Source of the DNA: Metridium senile
Taxonomy: Eukaryota; Cnidaria; Anthozoa; Actiniaria; Metridiidae
Assembly (NCBI GenBank): GCA_949775045.1
Contig: OX459107.1
Location: 8,300,750-8,364,749 of the forward strand
Length of the DNA: 64,000 nucleotides
Direction of reading: 5' to 3'
Below, in pieces: positions 61,975 to 64,000 of the stretch. Position 1 is the first letter of the stretch, and each line of letters opens with the position of its first letter. The notes under the pieces were generated by a model. That model was not told the origin of the DNA and ran no database searches. It worked only from the letters and a program-made list of their open reading frames with translations. Both the position numbers and the translations under genes were made by a program.

Positions 61975-64000
61975 TTAATATCTTTGGTTGTCATGCTGAT
62001 AGTAGTCATTGTATGAGTTCATATAAGGGTTAGCAGGAGGGTAGGAGCGTCTGCGATGAAGCGCCATGTTGAACAACATTTGCTGTTGGGCAATCTGATC
62101 TTGTGTCATTGGGTTTCCTGTGTTAGCCATATACCTTGCTGCTTGGCACATTTGACTTTGTGCCCGATTTGATATCATTGGGTTCCCTGTGTAACTCCTC
62201 TGCCTTGAATAAGCCAATTGGTTTCCTCTGCTTATCATTAGATTGGCTGCCTGGTTCATTGGGTTCCCTGTGGTATTCATTTGTCTACCAACAGTCATTG
62301 GGTTCCCTGTGGTGTTCATTTGTCTACCATTAGTCATTGGGTTTCCTGTGTTGGTAGTTTGATTGGATCTATAACCCATTGGGTTCCCTGTGTTATTTAT
62401 TTGGCTGGTTGTATTAGCTAATTGGTTGGCCCAGTTTGCGTTCAGGTATTGAGGCAAAGATAAAGAGACAACTGGTATAGAGGCTCCCATGGAAATGGAG
62501 CGCTGATGCTTCCGATTGGTTCTTCTGCGTTTCTTATTGCAGACTGACGTGCTGTTGGTTGTTGGCTTACCTGGAACATTTGGAACTTTGAAGTTTGGAT
62601 TACTAGCATTGCACGATAACTCATTAGCATGACTCGATGTTGTTTCGTGTCTAGTAGATTTCCTTCCGTCATGCAACGAGGTAGAGGAGCTTGCAGTGTT
62701 ATCGATGTGATGTGCTGGTTCACTCACATGACTTGGTGACTGACTTTTGTGACTTGATTTACTTCCTACATATGATGGCCCATTTTTCTTATTGGATAGG
62801 CCTGAAGTATGTTGTGTTACATTGCTGACATCACTAGAAGAAGATGTGTTGTCTTTACTGTTTGTAGCACTACGTTGGTGGCTATTGTTCTTGAGAAACT
62901 TACTTTGATGAGATATGCAGTCAGAAATCTTGCGCTTTCGGCTCACAACACCCGACATTGTCTTTGTTGTACTTTGAACACAGCTGGCTGAAAGACTTTG
63001 GTGTTTACTTTGTGATGGAGTGCTCTTCTCCTCAACCTTGCTATGCTTATGGCTATGGGAATATTCTGAGTTATCCGACGCCCTTCGCTTAGTACCTTGA
63101 CGAGACTGACTACATGTATCTCTTGCCATTGTGGCTTCTTTTACATTTGCTTTGGCAGTTCCAACTTTGCTTGCAGATTTTGAAGGGTTCTGTTTCTCAG
63201 AAGACTTTGAGTATTGATCTTTTATGCTTGATACTACAGATTGTACAACTCTCTTTGTACTCTTGCCTTTCTCAGCACTTGAGCTAATTTGTCTAGACTT
63301 CATACTCTGTGGATCTCCAACTTCTGTTCGAAGTCTTTTCCCAGATGACTGATCAAAAATGTCATTAGAATTATTCAACTCTTCACTCTTTCTTTTTTTA
63401 CTTTTGAGTTCACGGTTTACTTTCTGCGAGAGTAACAACATTTCTCTAAGGTTCTGCTCGTTGATGTCATCATCACCATCAGGTACTACTTCAAGGGATG
63501 AAACCTGGACAGATGGAGGAGCTGATTCACTTTGGCAGAGAATATTATTTTGGCAAGGTATGACTGCAGAAACTAGAGTTTCAGCTCCAGCAGGGTGGGC
63601 TGCCACAACGTCCTGATCAGGCACAGCTGCAATCAGAGGAGAAGTGCACCTGATAGGTGAGAAAACAGAGTCATCTGTTGATTCTAATGATTGAAGAGGT
63701 GCTGCAATGGCAGATCTTTCCTCTCCAGCTGGTGAAGATCTATCTCCCAATAGTTCAACTTTAATCAGTGGCTTGAAGACATTGCCAGACAGAGAAGATT
63801 TACTTTCAATCACAGTGGGTTTGTCTGCCAGAAGAGTGGATTTATCTGCTTGAAGGGAAGGTTTGTCACCAAGAAGAGTTGGGTTTTTTTCGAGAAATAG
63901 TGGTTTAGCTCCCTCCTCTAACAATGAACACTTCTCTTCAGTCACTGAGTGTCCCTCTCCATGAAGAGATGCCACAATTGACATACCGTCACTAAAGGAT
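61975..64000 (-). CDS. Ser/Lys-rich, probably nuclear protein with TGNPM repeats (3' part; 5' end outside window)
   Basis: The frame is open from the window edge to TAA at 61975, giving 674 residues; the Met at 63984 need not be the start. N-terminal part: repeated acidic/basic units (LLADKPT, LQADKST, LLGDKPS). Residues near 175-210 form a short charged helix (NLREMLLLSQKVNRELKSKK) followed by basic KKRKSEE and GKRLR, candidate nuclear signals. The middle is Ser/Lys/His-rich and disordered. KKRRRTNRKHQR precedes SLPQYLNANWANQL. The C-terminus has about eight copies of T-G-N-P-M (or NPM) separated by 9-20 Asn/Gln/Arg-rich residues. No family recognised. The single exon is unusually long compared with AP5B1. 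Confidence 0.7.
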   Translation of the reverse strand, partial: SFSDGMSIVASLHGEGHSVTEEKCSLLEEGAKPLFLEKNPTLLGDKPSLQADKSTLLADKPTVIESKSSLSGNVFKPLIKVELLGDRSSPAGEERSAIAAPLQSLESTDDSVFSPIRCTSPLIAAVPDQDVVAAHPAGAETLVSAVIPCQNNILCQSESAPPSVQVSSLEVVPDGDDDINEQNLREMLLLSQKVNRELKSKKRKSEELNNSNDIFDQSSGKRLRTEVGDPQSMKSRQISSSAEKGKSTKRVVQSVVSSIKDQYSKSSEKQNPSKSASKVGTAKANVKEATMARDTCSQSRQGTKRRASDNSEYSHSHKHSKVEEKSTPSQSKHQSLSASCVQSTTKTMSGVVSRKRKISDCISHQSKFLKNNSHQRSATNSKDNTSSSSDVSNVTQHTSGLSNKKNGPSYVGSKSSHKSQSPSHVSEPAHHIDNTASSSTSLHDGRKSTRHETTSSHANELSCNASNPNFKVPNVPGKPTTNSTSVCNKKRRRTNRKHQRSISMGASIPVVSLSLPQYLNANWANQLANTTSQINNTGNPMGYRSNQTTNTGNPMTNGRQMNTTGNPMTVGRQMNTTGNPMNQAANLMISRGNQLAYSRQRSYTGNPMISNRAQSQMCQAARYMANTGNPMTQDQIAQQQMLFNMALHRRRSYPPANPYMNSYNDYYQHDNQRY

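Overview
The window is AT-rich, non-vertebrate animal DNA. Its genes are intron-containing with GT-AG splice sites, and it holds many 5'-truncated LINE tails, tRNA-derived SINEs and short inverted-repeat elements. Several foldback families (for example the one at 41400 with GGGGCCGGTTGT ends, and the TAGCCTG-ended hairpins) and the PRRT-like seven-pass genes recall anthozoan genomes as I remember them. I therefore favour a cnidarian, probably an anthozoan, but I could not test this. There is no bacterial, viral or CRISPR content.

Layout. 1-660 (+) is the end of a PRRT3/PRRT4-type multipass membrane gene. A complete intronless paralogue lies tail to tail at 7222-8241 (-). 8.3-22.4 kb has no recognisable host gene. 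It consists of satellites with units of about 75, 100, 106, 136, 155 and 185 bp, LINE 3' ends, TA-flanked MITEs, a TTAA-flanked element, and Penelope-like repeats that keep hammerhead-ribozyme-like cores. 22824-23366 (+) is a TMEM126-family mitochondrial protein gene. 25005-30082 (-) is a three-exon RNF145/RNF139 (TRC8-type) ER ubiquitin ligase gene. It starts head to head with AP5B1 (+), whose about 35 exons I rebuilt from 30555 to 52654; all splice phases agree and give about 965 residues. Its introns carry nearly every class of simple repeat plus many MITEs and SINEs. 55212-58482 (-) probably encodes an unrecognised basic protein in two exons. 61975-64000 (-) is the 3' part of a gene for a long, Ser/Lys-rich, low-complexity, probably nuclear protein with a TGNPM repeat; it runs off the window.

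How the genes relate. AP5B1 (AP-5 adaptor, late endosome/lysosome) and the RNF145-like ligase (ER sterol and protein quality control) share a promoter region of about 470 bp with a YY1-type motif. The other genes are independent neighbours. I found no gene cluster that looks like a new multi-gene system. The most unusual material is non-coding: decayed hammerhead-ribozyme repeats, an 827-bp Mutator-like palindrome with an exact 11-bp target duplication, a MITE whose interior has grown into an in-frame 75-bp array, a 10-nt microexon in AP5B1, and an AP5B1 intron carrying tandem copies of the preceding splice donor.
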